NCBI RefSeq assembly: GCF_032118995.1
Contig: NC_092656.1
Location: forward strand, 12,148,761 to 12,212,760
Direction of reading: 5' to 3'
DNA length: 64,000 nucleotides
Origin: Asterias amurensis
Taxonomy: Eukaryota > Echinodermata > Asteroidea > Forcipulatida > Asteriidae
Shown here: piece after piece, positions 1 to 14,600 of the stretch
Layout: the number at the start of each line of letters is the position of its first letter
Position numbering within the stretch: position 1 is the stretch's first letter
Notes under the pieces: generated by a model
Told to the model about the DNA's origin: nothing
The model's database searches: none
Seen by the model: the letters and a program-made list of their open reading frames with translations, nothing else
Translations under genes and position numbers: made by a program

Positions 1-938
1 CAGAGAACGGTGATCATAAGCGCAGAATTTGGTGGTGAACAGATCCATGAAACTGGGCACAGGTCATTCTTTCTTCAAACAAAGTTGAACCCACTACCTT
101 TGAACCCCCACTCCCCCCCCCAAAAAAAAAAAAAAAAAAAGCTGCTGCATCCTTTTCCGGCTGGTGAAGGTTGATGTCAATGACACGGGGGTTACACATC
201 AGCTGCGGATGGAGTTGTTTTCATGTCTTGTCACCCTGCTGACAATGAACAAGTGCATTGTGCATGCACTCTTTGCGTATCTGTTTAATGAAAAATAAAA
301 AACTAAACCAAATAATTTCAAGGCAGAAATACAATCTCGGAAGGTTTGACGTAACACCATGTACTGACAATCTCTCTTTGAGTTGGCGTAGTTTTGAAAA
401 GAACCTTACAGGAGTTAACGCAAAACCAGAACAAAAGGAGTCCACATGCAACAAAACCAAGGGGGCAGGTTTTCTTTATGTCTGATAGAAAACATGACCC
501 CCAACCACCCCCTCCCCCAGATCTACACCTAGTACAAAACTGTTCAGGTACAGATCGGGGTGGGGGGGGGGGGGTTCTTTCTTTACTCTCGTTGCTTCAT
601 GGGTATGACATCACCATTTTTTGACCACGTTCATGACGTCCGCTGGTTTACAAATCCGCTTGGATTTCAGTGTTAGTTTAATAGCCGGGAACCAGTACAG
701 GGCGGGAAATTTCAAAATCGAAGAATCGAGGTCAAATTTTTTCGGTCAAATTGTAGCAAAATTATTTGGAGAAAAACATGACCACAACAATGAATTGATA
801 GCTGAACACAACATAAACAAGTTCTGATAGTGATTTTAATGTAGGAGTACCGTTAAAACAGATCTTTAACGAGCGTAACATGGTGGCACTAAAGGGACAT
901 GACACAACTTTTAACGAGCGTAATATGCTGGCACTAAA
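1..938. other. Gene-free stretch with homopolymer runs
   Basis: I see no convincing exon here. The stretch holds a C-run followed by an A-run at about 112-140 and a G-run at about 558-574. The small open frames do not resemble known proteins. The missing first exons of the GABA-B-like gene were looked for here and not found. Confidence 0.5.
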
Positions 939-939
939 G

Positions 940-2115
940 GAACATTGCAACGTGCGCATACCTGACGAGAGATGTCTTGACATTATTTACAAATTATGTG
1001 CCCAATATGCAAATATGTGCCCAATATGCAATGTCATGAAGATTATTATCATATACGTATGCGATGTCTTTAAATTAATTGCAAATTTGTGCGCATACGT
1101 ATGCAATGTCATAAAATTAATCGCCATAAGTGCGCATACGTATGCAATTTTATGAAATGGATATCAAGTAAGTGCGCATACGTACGCAATGTCATAAAAT
1201 TAATCGCACATAAGTGCGCATACGTATGCGTTGTCATGAAATTAATAGATAGATAAAATGGTTTTATTAAACTGTCCTCGCAGCACAAAGGCTGAATTAC
1301 AACAATTTTACATAAATTTAAAAAATTGAAATTGAATAGGAGGCAAATTGGTAATAACAAATAGAAAAATATGTGGAATAGTTAAGCCACTCCCCTAAAT
1401 TTACACATTGAAAATCGCAACAATTTGCACATTCGTATGCAATATTCTGAAAATAGTCAAAATTGTGTACGCATAATATGCTAATAGGCTTTGCTAATAG
1501 GCTTTGCTACGTTGTGTATTTCAGTTTTATACTTTGTCACATACCGCTTGGCTGATAACAGTAAACGGACAGGCCCCTTTTCGGCAATCTTCACCAATTT
1601 GCACTAATGAACTTGGGTACCAAGCAGGTGCACTAAAGTCACGGCGTGTGCAAACACATGCATTGTCATTAAACTAATTCGCCAATAAGTGCGCAGAGAT
1701 ATGCAATGTCGTGAAATTTTGAAATTGCTAATAATTTTACGACATTGCAAACATATGCGCACATTTGTGACAAAAATGCACGACATTGCAAAATGTCTCT
1801 GCAAACATCTAATTTTGTTCATGGCATTGCATAATGTTTGCGCACACTATTTGCAATTTATTTCTGCACGGCATTACGTACGTCAATGCAAATGTTTGCG
1901 AACAAATTCACGACATCGCAAACGTCTGCACACATGTTGAGAATATATTCGCAGATCGCATACGTTTGCGCACATTTGCTATAAATTTCCTGACATTGAA
2001 TTATCTGAAAACATTGCGATAAATTTCATCCGTACGTGAACATAATTATCCCCAATAAACTCCACGACATTTCATACGTTTGCGCACAAATTTGCGAGAT
2101 TCGATGTCCCTTCGG
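940..2115. repeat. Degenerate tandem repeat built on a GCATACGTATGC palindrome
   Basis: A unit of about 50 bp, consisting of GCGCATACGTATGC followed by a CAATGTCATAAAATTAAT-like stretch, recurs clearly between about 1040 and 1240. It returns in more decayed form at about 1416-1500 and 1640-2115. The 12-bp core GCATACGTATGC is a perfect palindrome. Open frames across it on both strands are products of the repeat, not genes. Confidence 0.7.
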
Positions 2116-2179
2116 GGCCACCACACATATAATCAGACCATTCTGAAAATTCAACGAGGTCGTTCCACTGTCTACTGAA

Positions 2180-2513
2180 ATGGTTGGCGTGTGCGTAAAG
2201 CGCTCACCACTCACCAAGGTGACCCCGGTTCGATTCCCGGGGCCATTTTATGTGAGTTGAGTTGTGCGTTGGTTCTCTGCTGTGCCACGAGGGTTTTCCA
2301 GAACACACGGTTTTCCTCCCTCGGGAAAAATCAAACACTTTCGATCTAGGCTGTGCTCCGTGGTCATAATGGGCTGATGTGGCTGGCAGCCAAAGGCGCC
2401 CTTGCATGCCTGCTTCTCGAACACGTTGTAGCCGCGTCCTTCGCAATTCAGCTCTTAGCTGCGAGTAAGGATGATTAGCCCCCAAAATTATTATTATTAT
2501 TTTTATAAATACA
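2180..2513 (+). mobile_element. tRNA-derived SINE with ATT-rich tail
   Basis: The element begins with a tRNA-like head containing a B-box-like GGTTCGATTCC. A unique body of about 230 bp follows, then a (TTA)n tail ending about 2 bases before the next exon. It therefore supplies the end of the intron, and its tail seems to have become part of the polypyrimidine and acceptor region of the exon at 2515. The SINE class is inferred from the head and tail; the family name is not known to me. Confidence 0.7.
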
Positions 2514-2514
2514 G

Positions 2515-2655
2515 GCAGATTTACCCGTTGCGTTGGACCGACTGTACGTTGAGCTCCTCGGCAAGCCCCCAACCAAAGTAGCAATACTCGGACCTCTGTT
2601 ATCTAAAGTTGCTGAGACAGTGGCGCAGGTAATTGGCCGATGGAGTATTGTCGAG
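2515..2655 (+). CDS. GABA-B-like exon 1 of those visible (lobe 1)
   Basis: This exon has 47 codons and begins in phase 0 after TACAG. It aligns with the lobe-1 strand of GABA-B receptors, from the helix before the first ligand loop to WSIVE (compare WNLIV in the family). The donor is GTAGGT. An earlier in-frame GTAATT would give a shorter exon but would lose the conserved tryptophan. Confidence 0.85.
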
Positions 2656-5600
2656 GTAGGTGGGTGTTAAGGATTCATCTACTAAAAATTTTTAATATTT
2701 GTGTGTGAAACAAAATCTAGTAAATAAATAAACATGGAATCCCAGGTATGAAAATGAAAGATTATTTGAATCAATTGTATATGCACGAAATATCCCACGA
2801 TAACTGCATCCAATGGTATGACGCGTATATTTTGTTGTTTTAAAATTAGCCAGGATACGACTTATTTTGAAGCACTAGCGTGCATCTGATCAACGTCTTT
2901 AATGGCGATTTTGATCAACTATTCTCACAAATTTGTTCCCTTTTCGGGAAATTATTTTTTGGGTGAACTGTAACTTAATTATTGAACTTTTATAGCATTT
3001 AAAACACAATGTTTGGTAAAAAGAAATACAACTGTTATGGAGTCCCAAAGATACCAGTTGATATACGAGAACATATTCATTGGATTAAATTGTATCTGGA
3101 TGAAATACTTATTAATGTTCCCTATCTCCAATGGGCGTCATAACAATGCAACAACAATATTGTTTTCACACTGACTCAGGACAATGCCAGAGATATTTTG
3201 ATGATTGTAGTTAATTGAAAAATGATGTAGATTCTTGAAACCTAGTAACAGAGCAGATGAAAAAGGAGCCAGCATGGTATGAAAAGCAGATAAGAAATAC
3301 TTTTATACCTTTCCCTTTGGAACAGACAACCACAGGTACAATATCACAAAACATTGCACATCACACACACACACACACACACACGGAAGGCTGTGTTTAT
3401 GGTGTAAACCGAGGACTTCTCTTTGTTCTCCCATTGTTTGGACAGAAGTTTATTTTTCAGAAGTCCCCATTGGTTTTGTACATGAAATCGAATTGTGGAC
3501 GTCCTCGTTGTGACTTTTCCCGGATCCCCTTTTGTTAAAGTCCCCGGTTTGAAAGCGTAGACATGCCCACACACACAGCTCAACATTTAAGACCGACAGT
3601 TGAGACCAGACAAAGATGGATTAAAATAACCACAAAACATGGGAATTGCTAACTAGTATATTAACTTAATGACTTGACAAATATTTATCCAGAAGGTATT
3701 GTTATAACATTTCGTATTGAGGCACTTCATGTTGTTTAAATTTGTTTGACAATGATAAATTCTTGATAACCAGATTACCCCCGGTGGATCCAGCTCTGTT
3801 TTCTCCAATCGAGATAGATATCCACACATCTACCGTATCCTCACCTCGGCATCATTATTTGGCTCAGCTCAAGCCGCAATCATCAGACAGTTCGGCTGGA
3901 CTAGGATTGCGACCCTCAACGAAGCAGTAGAACCACATAAGGGGGTAAATTCTTTGACTTTTTATATAATCGTCGTCATACCTGAAAACGAGTAAAAACG
4001 AAGCGCGGGAAAATACAGTGTTGGGGTAAAAAGAGGTAATCTGTTCGCACGAATGTGAGATAATTCGATGGCACGACGTAGTAATCCATTCGAAAATAAT
4101 TTTAACGTAATAATCCGATCGCGCTTGTTTTTTTTTTAGTAATCAACTCAAACGACTTTGCAAAGTCTTGCCCATGCGATTGATCTCCTTGTGCCCTCTT
4201 TTAAGAGTTGGTTGCTGCCTACCACATCACTTAAAGCCATTGAACCCTTTCGGTAAACAGTATTGTCCAAGGCCCGCACTTCGTGTCTCACAACTTCTAT
4301 ATCAAATAACAAACCTGTGAAAATTTGGGCGTAATCGGTCATCGGAGTCGGGAGAAAAAAACGGAAAAACCCACCCTTGTATCCGCGCGTTTCGCCGTGT
4401 CATGACATGTGTTTAAAATAAAATCCGTAATTCTCGTTAACGAGAGTTGATATTATTTTACTGTTTTCTCAAAAAGTAAAGCATTTCATGGAATAATATT
4501 TCAAGAGAAGTATTTCACCACTACCTTCTGTAAACCCTGTAAGTTATTTGTAAATCTGTGATTTTTTTTTCTGTACCGGAAGGGTCCAATGGCTTTAACG
4601 TGCGAACGGATTACTGAACGGATCATATAAACGTGCGAACGGACTACTAACGCCTGCCAACTGATAACTAAACTGAAGGAACTGAAAACTTACTGAAAGC
4701 CATACACTGATTGCATGTTAAACCGTTCAAAAAGATTACTAAACCTTAAAGACGAATAAGCAGGTTTTCCTTTTCTCGGGCTTCCTAAACAGATTCTAAA
4801 GTAGCAGTCGTTTACAAACGTTCAATTATCAAACACAACTGAAATCTTGTTATTTCACTGTTTTGAGGGGTGTGTGAATCGTTTGGACATTGTTTAACAA
4901 ATTCAAATCAAATTGGCTATTAGATACCCGTCCCTGACACGATATACTACTTTTGTGATTGCAGTCGGACCTACTTGTATTAAACTATATTGTTCTCTCT
5001 TCAATATTCAGAGGATTAAGCAACTTCACGATGAATCAGCGCACAGCAATTTTTCTATAGTAAGCTCAGAGACATTTATCACTGATCCGGAAGATGCCCT
5101 GAAACGGTTGAAGGTATAGTTTCGAACTTTGAGATTTTTGAAAACAAGGTTTACATAAAATTCTTTATCATTTTTAGTTGCTGAGGTTTATACTTTCACA
5201 GTAATCATTTGAAAAAGAACGTTACATTACTGTGCGTCTTATAGGTATCGTGATCGTTAATCATGTAACAAACGCACTTTGTGATACGGGGTGTCAAATA
5301 TAGTGCGCCAGCTGTAGTTTGCATCAGGACAGATGGTTATAAAGCCGGCTAAGCAGTTATTTTATAAAAGATAGTCACTGTGAACTAATTTCTTAGCTAA
5401 TAATCTTTTTGAAAATTTCCCGCAGGATATAGATGTGAGAATCATAGCAACCGCTTTCTACGAAGGGAAGGTTCGGAAAGTATTCTGCACTGTGAGTTTT
5501 TAGAACTCTTATACTTTACTTAATTATTGTTGCTGTTGTTATGTAAATATGTCCAATTTTTTAAAGAAATTCCGTCTTTTACAGATCCACACAGCTCCCA

Positions 5601-8600
5601 ATTTTATTGACAAGAATACAAGAGAAAGAAAAAGTAGACGAAGTGTTACAGGCTTTCCACTTGGGTTCATTTTTTTTTAAACTACACCAGACTGTTTGTG
5701 TAAGGCACTTAATAATTAAGAAAATAACAGTGGAATCTTAAAATTACAGCACTCACATTCGTCACTCAATGACGCTCCAGTCGCTTTGACATACAGTACT
5801 TTCCTGAAAGGTATGTGATACTAAGTTGGAATGATATAAGATCCCCTTTTGCATGGCACCATGTAGTGGTTTACAAGGTGCTGTTGCGCAATATGCTGTC
5901 AACCAAACCAGGAACACCGGGGCGAACCCCTTCTAAGTGTACTGGGTTTTTTTTACGTGCGTTACACAAAACACGGTACCAACGGTTTTACGTCCCATCT
6001 GAAAGACGAAGCAATGGTTAAGTGTCTTGCTTGATGACACAAGTTTGATGACACAAGTGTCACGACTTGGACTCGAACCCACACTGTGCTTATCAGAAGC
6101 ACAATAGTTTAAACTTGGTGCTCTTTAAAACGCTCGACCACGACACTTCTACTTGTTTCGTTGCGAGCCTCATTTTAACGTCTTGTTCTAAATACTTACT
6201 TCCATCCTATTTTTATTTTGCTCTTCACAGGCTTATAAATTGGGGATGTACGGTCCGGATTACGTTTGGATGATATTGGGTCTTTACATGAACGGTTGGC
6301 AATATGTCGAAGACGAGATGATCTCTTGCACAACTGAGGAACTCTTGACCGCGTCTGAGGGGTACTTAGCGATTACATTTAGTTTCTATGGACAAGAGAA
6401 AGATGTGGGGCGAGGTGGACAGGTTCGTTTTTATCACTGTTGATTCCATTCATTTACTCTAGCATATTTCCCTGCAGTTCATTCATTATGTCTCAATAGA
6501 CAAAAAACGAAAGCAACATTGACAGTGACAGCGACAGAGACGGGTTCCGGTGTTATCGGCACCTTGCAACCTCGGAACCCACAAACTCGGCACCTAGCAC
6601 CACCAACAACAAAACAACAGTAAAGCCCGGTTCATAGATCATACGAGTGCGAAGCAAATTTATACGTCACGGGGCTGTTTTCGCAGCGTTGATGGGCAGG
6701 AGTTGAACACAGGTCAATTGTTGCAACTTTTGTGAAGTCCAATTTTTGTGGCGCATTTGCATTCGCAGGTTGTATAATGAACGGTGCTCAGCAACTTAAA
6801 CAAAACAAATAAACCATATTGTGGCTGATACTAGTCGACGTACTTCAATACATAGATACATATATATATACAGTTAGCAGGGACGTCATACGATATAATT
6901 TGCATTCACAATACATTCAAAATAGCAGAGTGTAGTTGCTCTGGATGCCACTATTGTTATGGTTACACATCTATATTCCGACACCCCTATGTTCCGACTC
7001 CTATGTTCCGACACCCCTATGTTCCGACAACATAGGGGTGTCGGAATATAGGTGTGTCGGAACATAGGGATGTCGGATCATAGAGCAGTCACCATTGTTA
7101 CAATTATACGATATACAATACAATCACACACACAGTGTATTCTTAACAGTGTATTGACCTCCCAATCTCTTGGCTGCGCGCCAGCTGGTGAGTCTATTTT
7201 TTAGACCTGATGTGTATTTTCAAGACAAAGTGAGAAATTGTGAGAATCTACTAGAAGACTGTATTCTAGGAAAATGATGAAGTGTTAAGAAGTTTGTAGA
7301 AATAAGACATTTCTAGAACACCAAATTTGATATAAATACGGGCTGAGAGAGACATTTAGTTTCAAGGTAGCATAAGGTAGCATAGATGGATACAAACCGA
7401 CTGTATGCGGCCCCAGAGAGCTACTCGGTGTGGAGCTGAATTTCGTTCCGGGAGAGACAGTTTTGTGAGCTGAATCTGCAGTTCCAGTTTGGGGTTCATC
7501 GGTTCCCGTATTTGCGACGGTCATCACTCCGCCGTTTCGTCTCGAGACCGGTCATCGTGTTTGAGGTGATTTTCGCCCCAGTTGCAGCTAATTAGAAAAG
7601 GACTGAACTGTGTTTACCAGTATTGTAGTGCCTCAAGCTCTCGCCCGTAAGATCTTCTTGTTTTTGTAAGATCATTTCTTGATTTTTACTCTTAACATTG
7701 TAAATTAGTATTGATCAACATTTTATTGTTATCAACTTTGACGGCTTAAGAGTAGTGTTTTATTAAATCACACTAGTTCATGTTGTTTATATCAGTGTGA
7801 TCTTGTTTGATTCTTTATTGCGTCTGAGAAAAGTCAAATTTTCGGATAATTGACATTTAGGAAAGTTTGGGGATTTTCGGATCGTAACACTATGTCCTGT
7901 ATTTCATTGGTATTACTTTCAGACACCAGCAGAGTTTCGGAAAGATATGTCCGACCTACTTGGCTACAACATCAGCGTGACCGATCCAACCTACGCAGCC
8001 AATTGTTACGATGCAATATGGGCGTTAGCCCTGGCCTTTGATAAAGCGGAACCATTGCTTTCAAGGAGTCTTGATTCATACGAGTATCATGACGAGGAAT
8101 ACGCCAATATAGTCGGCCAGTGTATTTTAAACCAGACGTTTGCTGGAATGTCAGTAAGTTTGTCCCCTTCCTTCTTTTGCACTATACTGAAATAGAGCCG
8201 TTTTAATGCATGACCGAAACAACCTATTTTGTTAACAAAATAACATTTCGAGGGAACGAAATGATATTTTGTGGTAACGAAATGGTATTTTGAGGTAACG
8301 AAGTATAGGTTTTCTCGGTCAATTTCGGCAAATGAACAGCCAATTAAATTTTCGAATTAAAGCTGTTTGCTTCTGCAGTTATTGAATTGCGTTTTAAATT
8401 CAGAATTCGGTCACTCAATTTCGGTTTGAGTGGAGTCGAAGTGTTGAACGCAAGTGTTGAACGCAAGTGTTGAACACCGCGGCCATTGCTGAGGTAACAT
8501 GTGCTTAGTTTTGTGCAGAGAGACAAAGAAATCATGTTTCTTTTCCCTTTATATGGATGGAAATTTAATGTCTTTCTCGACAATCTATGCAATTTCTCTG

Positions 8601-11600
8601 ACATGGCTGCATGATATGACGATTTACTACATTCTTGCTATTTTTTTTTAAATTAAGCACAAAGGAAAATACTGAAATTCTGACAAAATCTCATTTTAGT
8701 GACTATTTTATGCAGTTTCCGCGTCTTTTCCCCCTAATTCACCTAAGACAAGCACCGTTTTCAAGATGATTCGGTTTCTATTTATTTTCAAATGTTGTAT
8801 TTAGTGATCTTCATTAGTATATCATGATGTCCTGTTAAAGAAAATGTGATAGTCGTTGAGGAAAACATTTCAAGTCCATAAAGAGTGAAAAGAAACATGA
8901 TTTCCTCATGTCTTTGTGCACAAAACTAAGCACGTGTACACCGCAGCAATGGCGCACGGTGCTCAACACTGCGCGCCTGAATTGGTGTATAGATTATTGT
9001 TATGGTTTTTGTTCAGTCTTTGATGAGATACACTGAAACAACTCGTAAAATATAATTATTTTCATTAATCTTTACTTTGTCTTGAAAGGGGTATGTGAGT
9101 TTTCATGAAACTGGATACAGAATTGGTAATCTTCTGATAGAGCAGAACATTGGTAAGTATAAATGTGCAAATGTTCCTCAATGATTCCTCATAAAGTAAA
9201 ATCCATCACTCTATATTTTTGGGGTTGAACAAAGAATTTACTAGAGGGGGATTCGAACCAACGACCTCCGGATTAACGTGCCGGCGCTCTACCAACTGAG
9301 CTATCTAGCCCTTTATTGGCGGTGTCCCTATTTTGTCATTATCTTTGTTATACTGTAATAAAAGTCTCAGGAAACCTCTAAACAAGGGTTTCTGCACAAG
9401 AAACACCGGGGTTAAACCATTTACTCTTCCATGACAAGTGTTTGCTGTTCTTACTTGCGGACGTATTTGCGCCCCTAATGCATCTAACGCGTATTCTACA
9501 CGTGGGGAGCGGATAGGCATAAAAAACAGTTCGATTTTGGAGTTGGCGATAGTCTATACAGATCCGTAGTGACCCATACTTCTTATGGACTATGGACATG
9601 GGAGATGCACACTGACTACTGCTTCGACGGATGACCTTAGCTTTCTCCATGTTCTCTATAACTGTTCTTTTTGCAACGACCAGGACTCGAACCCGCATTC
9701 TGCTGACCAGAAAAAAAAAACAGAGGCCACGACACGCCATAACCTGATTTAAACCAACTGTTGGCAAACTTAAACGTTACATTAGCAAAACCAATTGTGT
9801 ATATAAGTGCATACAATGATTGATTAAATTAATTAGTTTAAATCGACACTAAACTGTACAACCAACAAATTTAAAATATCTAACTTTAATGGAAGGCAGT
9901 AGATTTTGTTCTTCTTCAACTTAATGCATGTTCACCGACAGATTTATCAGGACGTTTTGAAATTTCACTTGAGAAAGTTTGCCCCGAATTACACCGAGCC
10001 TATACTTGTTGAGGAACCTAACGGTAGTGTTAACAAAAGCGTTGAATTCAGCAACGTTTAGCGACTTGACAGCATCATTCGCGAACGGACAGGACGGAAA
10101 ATGTGATTAGCCAGTCAACCTCAGTACTCCGAGAAACGATACATACAGGATTCTCTACTCAGATTAAAACAACTGTATTGAAAACCATATGGGGGGGGGG
10201 GGTGGTTTAAAAGGTAATAATTTCCCTAAGAACATTAACTAGTAGTGCTTCTAAGTTGTTATGACCATTTTCATTTTTCTGCCAACCGATGACACTACCT
10301 ATGCCCTATGCCGTACCCTAAAACTAATTTTAAAACAGTCAAATACATCAGCTATTAATTTTAAAATGCTTGCTCATGATATCATACAGTATTCTTTATT
10401 CAAAAAATAAAACGTTTGAAATAATGAGAATTTTCGAACTTGCAAGCAAGCCGAAGTAATATTAAAACACGTTACTGATCACGTGAATTCGATTTATTTT
10501 TGAACTTCAAAGCGGGCACAGAAACTCACATTGGCACATTTGACACTGCTGCAATTGAGATCACGTGGTCTATCCCTGCCGAAGATATTTGGTACTACAG
10601 TGGTAAGTGCTTTTGGTTATCGTTGTACAATAAATTGATGAATGCTATAATTGTAAAATAATATGAATGGTGGTCTATCGTTTTGGGATAATACATTGAG
10701 ATAATTTCTGGATCAATACACATGTTTAGTAGCGTTACTTTTAAATACATACAAAGTCCGCCACTGTTACAAACACAGGATTGGACAACGTTTGAGAGTA
10801 TTTAGATTCATGAAAGTCTGATGCAAACTACACACAGCCTTCGTCTTGTACTTGGTTATTCCTGCTGTGTTTCAACTGAAACAAGCCTATTTAGGCTCAG
10901 CAGTCATTTTGCAAAGTTATCATTTCATAACCAAGCCACAAGATTATACTATAAATGGATGTTGTAGTTACAGAAAAGGAATAATAGTCTTGTTTGTTTG
11001 CATACTCTTATGTTATTTGTTGTCGTCATCTCTATAGATGGAAAACCCCCACATGATTCCGACATTACAGTTGTTATCTTTGACCTTCAAGCCACGCCCC
11101 TTCCCACCCTGATGGTAATGTCTGTGTTAGCTGTCCTTGGAATGGTCCTTGCTGTTTTGTTCCTCGGGTTCAACATCTGGAAACGTCAACACAAGTTAGC
11201 ATCTTTGGTTTGTCTTTTTTGGAATTACATATTTTACTAAATGCAGCAAAGTATAAAAATAATATTAAGCTTTGTGGTGACACAAAAATTGCCCTTTCAG
11301 TTTGTTATTGTGTTTAGTTGTTATTACGTTTTTTTTTATAATAGCCTATGCATAATGAATAATAAAGTGATACGAGGTCCCCCTTACATTCTGTCTTGTT
11401 GAAGGTAAAACCTTGATGATTATTTCCATATTTGCAAACTTCGGACCCAACCTCTGGTGTTGCCAGCAGCGGAGTGCGGGTTCGAATCCATGTCAGGCCG
11501 CTTGTGCCCTTAAGCGAGGCACTTTAGCTCCTCCGTACAAAGTTGAAGAGGTACAACATTCTGCTCACCAGTCAAATTTTTTATATTATTTTCCTTTTTG

Positions 11601-14600
11601 TGCAAGTCGCCAGACACACAAGGCCTGAAGGCCACTTCAAGGTGTAGGCTACAATCAACTATTTTTTTCAAGGGCCGTATAGCCATCTACTCCTGGGGCA
11701 GGAACGGGGTTACCCCCTTTACAATTCATACGGATTTATGCTATGGTATCATCCATTAAAAAACCTTTCTGATACAACAAAAAGCACCAACTCCACAATT
11801 TAAGATGAATAGTGGATGATGCCTATCCTGACGTACTGTGAAGACAGTAATCCTGAATTCGTCAAAGGAGTCAGTATGTGGCATTGGCCCCTGGCGACAG
11901 TTGATTTGGGCTGATATCCAAAACTAGTTAATACGTGTGTTCCCTCATCTTGAAATGGTAGTCCGGCTATATCGTACTAAGCAGCCTCTCTTTCTCTCAA
12001 AAGAAAAAAAATGAAAAGAAGGTATTCGGATGCGAATTAACATATATATTAGATAAACATTAACTTATGTTCATTTGTTTTCTCTACTTACTGTTTTTTT
12101 TTATTTTTATCACAGACAAGTCAAGATGTCAAGTCCACAAGTGAATAATCTAATTGCTTGTGGCTTTATATTCGCATACCTCAGTGTTGTGCTCCTAGGC
12201 ATTGACAACTCTATGGTGGGTAAGGACACACTGGTATCAATTTGTGTGGTGAGTTAACCAACCAACATTATTACACTCCGGTAAATACCGGTATAAGAAA
12301 AAAACGTACATGAAGTACAAGGCTTAAAATTTCATAAAGTTTCAAAGTTTCATGGGCTTGACAGTACTTTTTTGTAACGATATGCATTACAACATTGTTT
12401 GTACTCTGTTAACATGAAGTATGGAAATAAATATAAGTTTGAATGAAATGAATGACTGAACCTACGTACACGAACTAGTCAAAATAGTGTTCGCGATCAC
12501 GAACTGACACGAAGGTTCCAGTTAGCATTGTATTGCACGACACACACCGTAAGTGTTGAAAACAAAAACGACAATAGCACTTACCTTTGTTACTTTATTG
12601 CTTATTAAAAAAATAAGTCAGAGCACAAAACATATTTTGTAGTTCTGTTTGTTCCAAGCACGTAGTTTCTACAGCAAGACAACAAGTAACAACACTTTGA
12701 AGTTACGAAGGATGTAGGAGACTGAACACATATACTTTATATTATACACTGTTTTCTATGACTGCTAGTTTGTACAAGTATGCGCTCGAAGTGTTGCTGA
12801 CAAAATATTTACGTGAATTTTCGCGATAAGGGGCAAAAATCGTAAACATTGAAGTAAACATAAATTTTTCGACGTTCCTTTTGAGGCTACATATTTACAC
12901 TATCTACCTGGAAAAACCTCACACGTAGGTTTGTGTTTCCCTGTAAGTTGATTGATTCGTGTTTCCAATTAACAAATTTTCTGTGCCAGCTTCGTACTTG
13001 GATCATCTCACTGGGTTTTACATTATCCTTTGGCGGGATGTTCACCAAGATGTGGCGTGTGTATAGCATCGTCATCGCTAATAAGACTAAGAGAAAGGTA
13101 TACATATTGAAATAAATGGACGCTGTAATTGCTCAAAATAATTGTTAGTATAAAAACTTACTCGGTAACGAGCAATGGAGAGCTGTTGAAAGTATAACGC
13201 ATTGTGAGAAACGGTTCCTTTTGAAGTAACGTAAGGTTTGAGAAAGAGGTAGTTTCCCACTCAATAATACAATACTTCAGCCGAAGCCTTTTTATTATGC
13301 ACCAGAAAGCACACACAATATTGCAACAAGGGTGTTTTTGTTTTCTTCTTTCATTATTCTATTGGAAAATCGATGACCAATTGAGCCCCAATTGTCACAG
13401 GTTTGTTATTTTGTGCATATATTATGTTTGGATACAACAAGTGAAAAGACTTGCAAGCAAGAATAATGACAATTGGTGCATTTAATTCCATTACACTTTC
13501 AGTAGTAAACTGCATTGGGGTGAATTTATGGTAAACTCATAAAACAAATAACCGCAATGGTAGCCCATGTTTTATTTTGTCTTAGGTAATAAAAGATCGA
13601 CATCTGTTTGCTGTAATTGCTGTGCTACTTTTGGTTGACTTAGCAATCCTCATCCCGTGGCAGGTAGCCAATCCGATGCGTACTGAAGACAGACGAGAAC
13701 CAGTTGTGCAGGTAAATAAACCAGATAGTGACTTGTTGGTGACTGCAATATATAGTTTATTTCAGTCGGTCATTCTTAAAGACTATATTAAACATTAGCA
13801 GTAACATCAACGGCAGTTCTTACAGCAACGGCATCAGCAGCTACATCAACGACAACACGTTTATCCGCATACGATCAGATTCCCCCGAAATATCATTTCG
13901 TTAAATCGAATTGTTAAACAGACGGATACAAATAAAAGATTTCGTGGGAGAGAAACATGTTCGAGAGAACGAAATTATTTCGAGGGAACTAAATAGTAAT
14001 AACTGTTCACCTGTCCCTGAAGGGGTTCAGTAGTTTTAGGTTTAACGATATAAAACAGTGCTTATACATATTTTTGCCTTTGGTGTTTTTCTCCAGACGG
14101 AAGAACATCTTTCCAAAAAAGAAAAGCACGTCGTGCTTTACGTCAACTGTACGTCCGAAAACAGCACTGTGTGGACCACGGCTATACTCATCTACAAGAC
14201 ATTTATTGTGGTATTTGGTGCATTTCTTGCTTGGTCTACAAGGTAATTTTAGTAGTTTGTAGGTTCATATCACGCTTTAACATACACTATTTTATGCAAG
14301 GTATGTTGAACTAAATTTACGTTTGAACTATGACTGAGATCTACTCATTTTATATAGCACCATGTAAATGTAATAATCTACAAGGCACTTTTGCGCAAAA
14401 CACTGCCAGTCCCGCTAAGAACACCGGGCGAACAACTTATCTTGTCGAGGTAAACTGGATTCTTTTACATGCGTTACACAACACACGGGCCCAACGGCTT
14501 TACGTCCCATCTGAAGGACGAAGCAACGGTCACGACATGCCGTCCAAATCACTTATGTTTATTTTGTTATTATCTAATTACATCTCGGGCAGAAATATCA

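Noticed and set aside
9951-10010. Apparent exon after ACCGACAG at 9944 in frame with exon 7
   Set aside because: It runs to a stop and does not match the family, while direct joining of exons 7 and 8 gives the expected flytrap sequence without a gap.
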